From assembly GCA_000467715.1 (NCBI GenBank), contig AJFK01000646.1, forward strand, positions 1-64,000: a DNA stretch of 64,000 nucleotides, read 5' to 3'. The DNA comes from Hysterium pulicare CBS 123377. Its lineage: Eukaryota; Ascomycota; Dothideomycetes; Hysteriales; Hysteriaceae. Made by a program: the position numbers and the translations under genes. Shown here piece after piece: positions 33,283-42,584 of this stretch (position 1 is its first letter; each line of letters starts with the position of its first letter). The notes under the pieces are model-generated. The model did not search any database and had not been told where the DNA came from. It saw nothing but the letters and a program-made list of their open reading frames with translations.

Positions 33283-35718
33283 TTAGTGCTTGGCCAAGCT
33301 TGCTTCCGGATCTTCCACGGTTGTCACAAATGTTGATCCTCCTTGGTCCGTTTTCTGGACGTAAATTCTGGTAGTCGGAAGGCCTGCGTTTTCCTTGAAC
33401 AAGCCTCTTTCGCAGTCGACATTTCTTTCCGGGTGTGGCTTCTCGAACATTTCAGCGGCGAGACCGGTACTCGTAAGCCGGGCCTGAAGCTGATCAACGT
33501 CTTTGGAGCATGCCCGGATACCAAGAATGGTTAGCGCGATTGCGAGAATGGCGTATGAGAGGTTTGCTGAAATCAGTGTCCAGAGGGCGGCCTTGGAGAC
33601 TTGCGCAACAAGTATAGTGTTGCGCGATTGAGCTTTGATGGCTGATCGAGCTGAAGCTTGACCTGCGAGCTTTGCAAGAAATGTTTTACTTGCGCCATAT
33701 GCATAAGTGCTGACCATGTTATCGATCGAAGAAGTGACTTGATTTGCATCGAACACCGAGTCCTCCAAATCAGAATCGGATCCGGCCAAGCCAAGAATTG
33801 GTAGTACAGGCATACTGGCTATGCCCGCTGTTGAACCGTTACTCCTTATCGACTTGACGCTTGAAACTCTGCCGGACACAGCACTGTATGTCACATCCCA
33901 CACTGTCGCTCATGTTAGTGAACACTTCCCTGTCAGACCGATAGAGCTTACCTCTTGTATTACATGACAGCAGCAATAGATTAAAAGCGGTGGAGTTTTT
34001 AGTACTCCAAACTAAAGGATCCCCGCGATTTTGAAGAGGGTTGTCGTCGTTTGTGAATAGCAATACAGTCACCCAATGCCAAGGGTTACTAAAAACTTGA
34101 TCCGTAGCATCCTGGGTGAGTTGCGGAGCCGATTTGTGCATAGCTGATTTAAACGCTGTCCATGCATCAGAGTCATTCCCCGCATAGAATGGTCTCGAGT
34201 CGTTGAGATGGCGGTGGAACTCAGTGTAATGAAGTTGTTTAAGCATCACAGACATCTTACCAGCCAAGTCGATCCCGGACCGTTCTTGGGTGCAGTTGAA
34301 ACTCGCGTACATGCTACCATCAGGTGCCATTGGCAGTTCGCTTATGTCGCAAGTGTTGGAGGGGACCGGAGAACATTGCGTGGATACAGCAAAGCTGCTT
34401 GCGCTCCAGTCAACATTTTCGGGAGTATATCCCGGGCCGAGGATCAAATACTCAACTCCTGATCCCTCTTCAGTGAAGTTCAGCGCCCACTGATCAGACG
34501 ATTTTGGTGAGAACAATGCGTAAGACGAAGTCATGTTGGCTGGCGATACCTCGAACGTTTTGTTGTCGTTCAAAAGGTGGCAATCAAGGCCACATCCCCA
34601 GAATGCTTTATTGCATACGTTAGGAAGAGACGGCTTGTTGAGGCACCACGGTGCGAGGCCCCTGCTATACTGGTGCAAAACAATCGGTTCTGGACTGATA
34701 TTCAGCCTTTCCACCATCTCGGTGCTGATGTGAAGCCAAGTATCGGCTGCTTGGACAAATATGCTTATGAGTTTTAGTATACTGCTATAGCCGTTGCGTT
34801 TAAGTGAACAGTACCGTACCTTGAAACGATGCCAAGAAAAAGGACTGTCATGGCTGTGCAAATCAATGCACCCGTAGCCGGAATCGATCTACGTCTCCAC
34901 TGGACTTCTCCTGATCTTTGTTTCCGCCTCCATTGGGATCGCCATAGCCAGCCTTCATATTTGTAGACGATGAAGTCCCACAAGACCAAAATTTCGCCAT
35001 TTAGTGCTTTGATAAGAAGACTCATCTGGTATGGTGTTGGTAGAGCGGACGTAACTGTCGGCAAACTCTCCGAGCGCCTTAGCATTTGGCGTGCGGCAGC
35101 ATAAGAAAACATAGTCGTGAGAACCCCAAGGAAAGATAGGCTGACTGTCGACGACCAAGAAGCTACAAAGACCAAGCTTGTGTCTTTGAAGTGAACATAA
35201 TAATATGCATTTTTGGTCCCATTCGCGGTATTTGCTGGACACAGTTCTGGAAAAGGACAGACTGTTTTCTCAATCCGATATGCAAAGACGAGTCCCAGAA
35301 TAATGCCAGAGAACGCAATCATTGGCAAAGCCGTAAGACAACAGGCCAAAAGAATCTTACGAATTGCAGTTCTGGTTTGGTTATTGGGCAATGAGGATCC
35401 AATATCATAACTGGTTCCAGAGTGCTTGGATACAATGGAGGAGTAATCATCATCGCTTCGAGTCCTAGTGCACAGCCCAGATGTTGATCGGGAAATCTTC
35501 AAATCAGGATCGGAGTTATCATCATCCTGAACTCGGCCATGGCTTGCTTCATCGTCAAGAAGCGGTGCTCCATTTTCGAGGGACGTCGGACTAGGCTGGG
35601 TTATATCATCACTGGGGACGGCAATATCGATACCAAGCGCTTTAGGGGTAGAACAGGTCTCTACCAATGCGTTATTGTCTCGGTGAGTGCTCTTGCCTCC
35701 ATCTGCGTGATCGTCCAT
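33283..35718 (-). CDS. Multi-span membrane protein of unknown function
   Basis: Three exons, 35718-34815, 34746-33952 and 33902-33283, with introns of 68 and 49 bp, give about 772 aa from the ATG at 35718. The N-terminal 110 residues are disordered and acidic. Hydrophobic segments follow: TALPMIAFSGIILGLVFAY, then VFVASWSSTVSLSFLGVLT, then ALICTAMTVLFLGIVS. Splicing restores VSRYADTWLHIST, a motif I have seen in a family of fungal membrane proteins without known function. A large segment with many Cys and N-glycosylation sites (NMTSS, NFTEE, NCTQE, NDSRP, NMSDS lost in the intron) suggests an outward-facing domain. A last span (ALWTLISANLSYAILAIALTI) and a cytosolic tail end the protein. No enzyme motif is visible. 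Confidence 0.7.
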
Positions 35719-37209
35719 GTGATTTTGTCGACACTGGTATTCGAAGTTGTAGATGGCTTGCTGATTTGATTTGGCAAAGTGAAAGGCGGCTTTTTGTCAC
35801 TTGTACTATAGAGTATGGATAGAAAAGAAGAGAACATAGGATGCCACGGGAGTAGAAAGATATTTGACTGATGGAAGCCAAAGTCAAACAGAGAAATGGA
35901 AATGAGACTCTTTTTAACTCCCACAGCCCTGCTTAGGGCATCATGCTCTTCATTATGTATTGATATGGATATCAGAAGCGAATATGCTTCCGCCCGACAA
36001 GATGCATACCCCTGTGTCCACTGCATGGCTTAGTAGTTGCGGGTAGACTTTGCGAAGTAAAAGTTGGTCTGCTATCATTCACTAACACTGTGATACGCCC
36101 GTGCAATTGCCGAGGACTGGAGAAGGCAGTGCTGATGAAAGATATCAGCATTTTGGTCCTTGGTGGTGTAGTAGACATTCGCGCGAAAGGTCCGCACGGC
36201 GCCCCGGAGAACTTGCGACACATTTGGCAAGGCCGTAGGGGCTGAATTTTGCTTAAAAAAAGATATCTGCAGGTTTTCGGCGGAGAGTTTCCCGTATTGA
36301 AGAGATCTACAGGAGTCTTATATTGCCAACATACCTCTCCTACCACGGCAGACGCAGTGTTAGCCTTGTGAAGTCCAGCAAGCAAAGAGGCAGCTAGGAG
36401 GCAACAAGTATGCCCGTACTGATCGGCAGAAGAATCGAACTTCTGATTGATAGTGCTCGTCCGGTCAGCTCTTCGTGGTCGGCTGATTAATGGATGCTTC
36501 AAATCAGCCGGGACGGATCGAACCGCCCCCACATTGTACGATATGGGCAGCATGCACGTCGGGTTCCGATTAGTTCACCTGGATTGAAACAATTAAATGA
36601 TTCGTCGGATGTTTCATTCATGTGAAGATGATGTTTTGCTGGATAGGAATGCCGGGGATGCAGGAGGTAAGCATAAGCAACGGCACGTGGTACGAAAAGG
36701 TCCAGCACCTTGGCGAAACTTTGTTCCCGTCCCTTATCATCGACGGAAGCCAACGACCTCTTCCTGTCTGCGCCATCCGCCAACAAGCTTACAACGCCGA
36801 ACGGTCGCGCCCCTCAGTAAACACCCAGGCCAACATGGGAAGCTGCCACTGTCAACCCCCAACGCCAAGGTTGCGAGGCGAACTCGCGGCGGCATCATGT
36901 CAAGAGCTTTGATGCGCAAGAAGTTGCGGGATTTCTTTGGCCAGCATAGCTGCGGCGAAGCAAGAACAGCTCGTCTAAAAGTGTGCTGGAAGGCCGATAA
37001 GATGTACAATGCTACCTGTCCGCCTTCCTCAAGGCCGCAATTGCGATGGATGGCATCATATCATCTCCCCCAATTGGGCATCATGGGATTTGGTTCAGCT
37101 ATGTTGATACACTGCGTGTAAACCATTATCTCATGTCTCTTTCGAGGCTATTCCCGGCCCTATGCACGCCGAGAGTTTTGATGCCATCGCGTAGTTGAGG
37201 TCAAGATGC
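35719..37209. other. 1.5-kb intergenic region
   Basis: It holds the promoter of the minus-strand membrane protein and the 3' end of the PPR gene. A minus-strand frame at 35972-36553 (about 190 codons) is open but has no supporting structure, apart from one short stretch near 36220 (CQMCRKFSGAPCGPFAR) that resembles the zinc-binding motif of GFA-domain proteins. A plus-strand frame at 36597-37121 also lacks family features. I do not call a gene. Confidence 0.45.
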
Positions 37210-39996
37210 TCAAACCATTGCTCCCAATCTCACCTCCTGTACACTCTTCCCTCCGTAATCCCCCCTAAAGTCCGAAGACGCCTCAGCCCCAGGCTCGTCT
37301 ACAATATCCTGAAAACCGGATTTCCTTGCTGTATCCCAGAATTCCAGCATCCCAAAAGCACCCCGGTTCCTTCTGCCAATACCATTCCTCGCTAATCCCT
37401 CTCCATGCCTGACGTCTTTGACGATGCTTCTCGCTCTATCCATATCTCCAGCATCTACAAGGGCCCTCAATGTGGCTGTGAGCGCGGTCCATCCTGGAGT
37501 CTTCCCGTGCGTTGACATCTTAGCGAGGACGGCCATCGTCTTGCCGACCTCTCCGACACTAGCATAGCCTTCAATCAAGCGGTCAAAGAGGATGGCATCC
37601 GTGGAAGTGCCTGGAGTGCTGGTGATTTGGGTCCAAAGGGAGTCCACGGAGCGAATAGCCGGGGGATCTTGTTGAAAGTAGTGCGTTACCAGGGAAGTAT
37701 AGATATGTGGACCAGCCCTCAAGCCTTTCTCGCTCATATGGTTCAGCACCGCTCTTGTGGCTGCGTAGTTGTTGTGCTGTTTCAGGAGACTGTTGATCGT
37801 TGTTGAATAAGTAACTTCGTTAAACTTCAACCCTCTCGCCTCCAGATCACGTAAGAGCGCTATGACCATCTGGCTCTGCTTGTCCTCATTCATTTGAGCA
37901 TAGCTTGCGCTTTGGAATGTAGAGTTTAGGATCATGGTGAAGGTTGCGATATCTGGCTCGACCTTCTCGGCTTTCATTTGGCGTAGAAGTTTGAAAACCT
38001 CCGAGATGGTATCATCTTTGAGTGCGATCCGGATCAGACTGTTATAAGTTGTAATGTTCGGTTTAATGGTGTAGCTGCCAGCCCATTCCAGGACCTTGCT
38101 GACAAAGGCTCGCTTCTTATCCCACGAAGCGTCAGGCAATCGTCCGATAGCAGTAACGACGCTATTGATAGTCTCGATGCTGGGCTTGGGAGCGGAGACT
38201 TGAATTTGGCTTTGTGGAGTAGTCGACGAAGACACAGCCCCCTTCTTTTTAGACCGGGCAGCTTTTGCGGCTACATGAGCTTCTCTCCAGAGTCGACCCA
38301 TTTCATCCAGTGCTGCAAAGCCCTCGTTGACCTGCCTGAGTATCAAGAGGCCGTGAATTCGAGCAGTCCACGCATGCACATCAGGCTGAATTCCAGATTT
38401 GAGCATTCTCGTCCACATCTGATTGAGAGCTTCCAAATCTCGGCACTTTTCACATCCAACCAGCATTGCTGTCCATGTCTTGACGGTAGGTTTGTTCCCA
38501 CTCGCCACCATGTAATTCCACGTATCGATTGCTCGATCAGATCTTCGGGTCGCCATGAATCCTGTAAGAAAAGCGTCGTATAGTCTAGGAGGAATAGCAG
38601 AGAGTCCAGATAGGCCTTGGGAATATGCAACTCTAACTTCTTCCCATAATGACTCTGCCATTCTTTCGTCCTGCCTGTCAAAAGCTCTTGCAAGGCGCTT
38701 GAGAAAGAACTCTTGCAATTCGTTCGTAGTTTCCGGGTCTCCATATGCTTGGGGATTTGCTTTGGTAAAGTTTTTGGCACCGATCATGATAAGAGCCCTA
38801 GACGGCGTTGACTTCAACTGACCTAAAAGCTCTTCCACAAATGCTGAAGAAATCATACTCAAGTCGTGGGAAGCTTTGGCTTCTTCGATAAGTGGTTGCA
38901 GGTTTGCACCAGGAAGGAGATTGGCGATGAGCTTGACAAATGGTTCATTCTCGGAGCGTAGTGATTGAAAGACGCCGCTGGATTCCTCGTTCTGGGTAAA
39001 AGAATTAAACGCAACAAGCGCAGAGAGAGCGATACTTGTATTAGCAATAAATTTTGGCATGGAGTTTTGCAATCTCTTTTCAAGGTTCCTCGTTAAATGA
39101 AGCGCATTCGGCCCTTCCCCAATCTCATTGTTCGGGGGGAAAGTCCAGGAAGGGATAATTTTGGGTTGCACACTATGGTCCCCATTGCATTGGAAGAACA
39201 GCCGCCACAACTTCATGAGTTCCAAAACCGTTCTTTCCTGATCTCGAATGTCCGGATTCTCAGCAGCCGACCGCAACAAAGTTTGGTATGTCAAAAGCCA
39301 AATGGTTTCAGTCCAAAACTCTACCCGCATTACGCCAGCTTCCTCGAACCTTAGTACAACCTCTGTTGGAGGCGGACCCTTTGTGGTAGCGTCGTTACAC
39401 CATTGAACCGCGAGAGCATTCAGAAGCCTTTGGAACACTCTTCCCCTATTCAACGCACCTAGATCTCTAAAGCTTGGGTTAACTAATGCAGAACTCTCTC
39501 TCGACCCAAAGTGCTCTAGAAAAGTTGCCCAAGCAGTATCCGTCCGGCCCAGATCTAACTCCCGCAGTATATGGGATGCGCGTGCTATGGAGTCAACTCT
39601 GATAATGCTCGGTCCGCCGGGAACAGTAGTTTCTGGAGTGGTTTCTTTTACATCATTCTGCGCCGCAGAAGATGCATCGAGTTCTTTGTGAGAGTGTTTG
39701 GAGTATCGCCCGATAGGGTGGCCAGTCTGCTTCGTAAGCATGGACAACAGCTCGTCATAGGAACGTGCATTTGCATTACGGCTATGTTTGACTTCTGCAG
39801 AGTTTGACTGAGGCGGTGGGGAGGAGGATTCGGGGGAGGACTCGCTTCTAGAAGAGCTTGGGTTGTCGGATGAAGAGGGTTTTGGCGCGGTAAAGGAGAT
39901 GAAAGTTGCTTTGGAATGCCATTGAGGGCCCTGGATTGGATTTGCGCATCGGAGAAGTCGAGTCCTGCAGCTTCTGCAGATATAAGAACATGGCAT
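37210..39996 (-). CDS. Mitochondrial pentatricopeptide repeat protein
   Basis: A single exon of 928 aa from the ATG at 39996 (MPCSYICRSCRTRLLRC); the frame is open further upstream but without ATG. The N terminus is basic and cysteine-rich, suiting mitochondrial import, followed by a serine/proline-rich disordered part. PPR motifs occupy the second half: KTWTAMLVGCEKCRDLEAL, then PDVHAWTARIHGLL, ITTYNSLIRIALKDD, PDIATFTMILNSTF and NEVTYSTTINSLLKQ. Such proteins bind mitochondrial RNA; fungal relatives include CYA-5/Pet309 (COX1 expression) and CIA84, but I cannot say which, if any, is the orthologue. Confidence 0.82.
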   Translation of the reverse strand: MPCSYICRSCRTRLLRCANPIQGPQWHSKATFISFTAPKPSSSDNPSSSRSESSPESSSPPPQSNSAEVKHSRNANARSYDELLSMLTKQTGHPIGRYSKHSHKELDASSAAQNDVKETTPETTVPGGPSIIRVDSIARASHILRELDLGRTDTAWATFLEHFGSRESSALVNPSFRDLGALNRGRVFQRLLNALAVQWCNDATTKGPPPTEVVLRFEEAGVMRVEFWTETIWLLTYQTLLRSAAENPDIRDQERTVLELMKLWRLFFQCNGDHSVQPKIIPSWTFPPNNEIGEGPNALHLTRNLEKRLQNSMPKFIANTSIALSALVAFNSFTQNEESSGVFQSLRSENEPFVKLIANLLPGANLQPLIEEAKASHDLSMISSAFVEELLGQLKSTPSRALIMIGAKNFTKANPQAYGDPETTNELQEFFLKRLARAFDRQDERMAESLWEEVRVAYSQGLSGLSAIPPRLYDAFLTGFMATRRSDRAIDTWNYMVASGNKPTVKTWTAMLVGCEKCRDLEALNQMWTRMLKSGIQPDVHAWTARIHGLLILRQVNEGFAALDEMGRLWREAHVAAKAARSKKKGAVSSSTTPQSQIQVSAPKPSIETINSVVTAIGRLPDASWDKKRAFVSKVLEWAGSYTIKPNITTYNSLIRIALKDDTISEVFKLLRQMKAEKVEPDIATFTMILNSTFQSASYAQMNEDKQSQMVIALLRDLEARGLKFNEVTYSTTINSLLKQHNNYAATRAVLNHMSEKGLRAGPHIYTSLVTHYFQQDPPAIRSVDSLWTQITSTPGTSTDAILFDRLIEGYASVGEVGKTMAVLAKMSTHGKTPGWTALTATLRALVDAGDMDRARSIVKDVRHGEGLARNGIGRRNRGAFGMLEFWDTARKSGFQDIVDEPGAEASSDFRGDYGGKSVQEVRLGAMV

Positions 39997-40212
39997 TACC
40001 CTCGAATGGCTGCGGACGAGTGTCGGGATAGCTGATGGAAGAAAATGGTGGAGGTTCCGGTGGTGATGCGATGCGTGTGGATCTCGGGCTGCTCTTTTCT
40101 CCGACACGCGCTAGTCCGGCACGTGTCTGCACGAGCCGCTGACGCATAGGTACTCAACGATCAGTCAAGGATAAGGACGCGGCAGCTGCAGATACTACAT
40201 GCGCCTCGAATC

Positions 40213-40220
40213 TTTATATA
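40213..40220 (+). promoter_or_regulatory. TATA box of the acid phosphatase gene
   Basis: TTTATATA about 72 bp before the ATG at 40292, followed by pyrimidine- and C-rich sequence. Position and sequence are typical of a fungal TATA promoter. Confidence 0.5.
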
Positions 40221-40291
40221 CCACATCCTCCACTACCCCTACCACTCAATTGCTACTCGAACCCATTCTTGCTGCCCATTGATCAAACATC

Positions 40292-42234
40292 ATGACTACT
40301 TTACAGCCACGAAAACCTTATACTCCAGAAGAGTTGGCTCAGCTGTATCCGAAGGACTTAGAACTCCAATTGGTACAAGTCGTATGTGAGCCCTCTCCAG
40401 CTTGACATCCTTAGTCACCAATTTGGAATTGATGATCCGCTCGACCTTGGAGTTAACGTCATTTATAGCTTCTTCGCCATGGTAAGCTGAGCTCCCGCAT
40501 TGATCGACAGTATATCTAAATCAGTGTAGGGGAACGAAGTCCCGTTTCTCCCCGCTTCCAAAACGTACGTCGTACCCTGCGCTTCTCGCTGAACATAGCT
40601 AATTGTTAGCTCAGACAGGCCTTCGACCATGTAAAACTCCTTTCCGAATAGCAAAGAAGCAACCTCTGATATTGCATAGACTGGCCTTATTGCAACAGCG
40701 CAAGACAACTGACGAGCGTTGTTATGGCGACCACCGACTGGTCTAAATGGGACCAGCTAAAGTATCGACGGAGACTGGAAACATTTGGCATGGACGATGG
40801 GCCGGTAGTTGCTTCCGGCCCAAACGGAGAATTTGACGCGGTGTGGTACGTGAAGTGCTTTGGAAGCTCAGCTGCGGCAAAGGTTGACAGGTTACAACTA
40901 GCCAACCGGGAGAACTAACAGATAAGGGCCGCGAAACGACACTGGCGCTTGGACAACGGCTGAGACATCTTTATGTCGACCAACTCGGCTTCATGCCTGA
41001 GTTGATTGCCGATAGTGACATGATCTATCTTCGTGCTACTCCTCTTTCACGAGCGCTTGAGTCGGTTCAACAAGCTTTCTGGGGTTTCTATCCCCCTAGT
41101 GCTCGGACGGCCGACTTTCCAACCCCAACGATACTAACAAGAACACCAGCAGATGAAACATTGTATCCTAACGATGGAAATTGTAGAAGATTCGCTCAGT
41201 TAAGTCGTGCTTTTGCACAAAGAACTGCCGATCGCTGGAATGATTCTGATGATATGAAATACCTTTCAAAAATCTTCTCAAAATGGATGCCAAACCAATC
41301 CCCGGTGGCAGTGGACTCGCACCCACGGCTGTCGGGTGTTATGGATACAGTTAACAGCACGCTCGCTCACGGCCCGCAAACCCGACTGCCAAAGGAGATG
41401 TACGATCCAAAAGCTCGGGCAATCATTGACAAGATTAGTGTCGAGGAATGGTATTCGGGTTATACTGAATCAACTGAATACCGCATGCTGGGAATTGGCG
41501 CTCTGATGGGTGATATAACCAGCCGTATGACCGGCAGCGTTGAACGGAATGGAAACGACGGATTGGTAGAGATTGGCGGCGAAAATGGTAATCTAGGACG
41601 CGGTCGAGGAGGAGAGAGGGACGTAAAACTTGGTCTTTCAGGCTGCCATGACACAACTCTTGCAGCCGTACTCTCAAGTCTCGGCGCCTTTGACGGAGAG
41701 AAATGGCCGTCTTTCACTAGTCATATCGCCTTTGAGCTGTTGCGGAAAAAGGACTGGACTTCGCCTTCCACAGTCGCTGCAAGAACGTCCTCATCTGATG
41801 CAGAACTCAAAAAGAGAGATGGAGCAAAGTCTCAGAGTTGGTGGGCGTCTTTGTTTGGTAGCAGCAAGGATGTTATCGACGGAGATGTGCCAAGACCCGA
41901 GGGAATGGCCAGAAAGCGCGTGGAAGAACTAAGTGACCAACAGAAGCGGGCGTTGAGAGGCTACTATGTGCGTATAAGATACAATGACAAGATTATGCAA
42001 GTGCCTGGATGTAAAGTCGAAGGCAATCATCTGGAGGGGGACAGTACTCTCTGCACTCTCGTGAGTCCAACCTTCTTCGATGATTATTCATAGGTGCTGA
42101 CAATTGTTCTACGTAAGGAGGCTTTCAAATCGATTGTGGATAAGTATGTGCCAACAAACTGGAAACATGGATGCGCTTCAAATCTTGATGCGCCGTCTTT
42201 CCCGCAGAAGCCAGAACCAGCTGGCTATGTGTGA
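40292..42234 (+). CDS. Histidine acid phosphatase family protein (ACP6-like) with two microexons
   Basis: Seven exons: 40292-40381, 40469-40481 (13 nt), 40530-40564, 40615-40630 (16 nt), 40680-40845, 40902-42060 and 42118-42234; about 531 aa. The two microexons are inferred because only they rebuild the family sequence: LVQVLLRHGERSP (catalytic RHGxRxP, residues 31-39), then RFQN-TGLRPY-WPYCNSARQL, then AVCQPGELTDKGRETTLALG. The second catalytic motif is SGCHDTTLA (His-Asp about residue 355). The family is branch 2 of the histidine phosphatases, related to lysophosphatidic acid phosphatase type 6. No signal peptide is seen, so an intracellular role is likely. A PPADFP-type phosphatase core continues through FAQLSRAFAQRTADRWN. 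The last exon ends PEPAGYV. Confidence 0.85.
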
Positions 42235-42584
42235 AGCTCGGATTCTGAATAGACATTGGTCACAGAGGTACATAGAGTTGGATGGCGTCTTTCAAGGCTG
42301 GGTCTTGTAACCTCACCACTATAGCTTCATTAGATGCAGTTCCTTTCATCCTTTCCATTTGGGAGTCCGCATTCCTCGTACGAGCTTTCAAGGAAGGAAC
42401 ACTGAAAAACAACTGTACTTGCCGCATACTCAACAACACTCCTTCCGTCAAAGGTAGGCTTTGGGGCCTTGTTTTGCCTGTGTTCATTTCCCATTGATCC
42501 AGTAGTCTCGTTCACTCCTCGCGCCCAATGCCGACCTGCTACACCTTGTATACCCGTTGGGTTTCCTCACGTTAACTTGACAAT
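42235..42584. other. Intergenic region before the SRA-YDG gene
   Basis: 350 bp between two plus-strand genes, holding a 3' UTR and a promoter. No gene, TATA box or repeat is evident. Confidence 0.5.

Noticed and set aside
36420-36450. Minus-strand T-arm-like hairpin (AGAAG TTCGATT CTTCT) suggesting a tRNA
   Set aside because: No matching acceptor stem, A-box or anticodon arm could be placed upstream on the same strand.
36500-36530. GGTTCGATCC-like box on the minus strand
   Set aside because: The stem bases around the loop do not pair as a T-arm and no tRNA body surrounds it.
35972-36553. 193-codon minus-strand open frame as a gene
   Set aside because: No ordered domain, no start support and composition unlike neighbouring genes; only one short GFA-like motif.
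36597-37121. 174-codon plus-strand open frame as a gene
   Set aside because: Translation is low in recognisable structure, rich in Arg/Pro/Cys, and has no family likeness.
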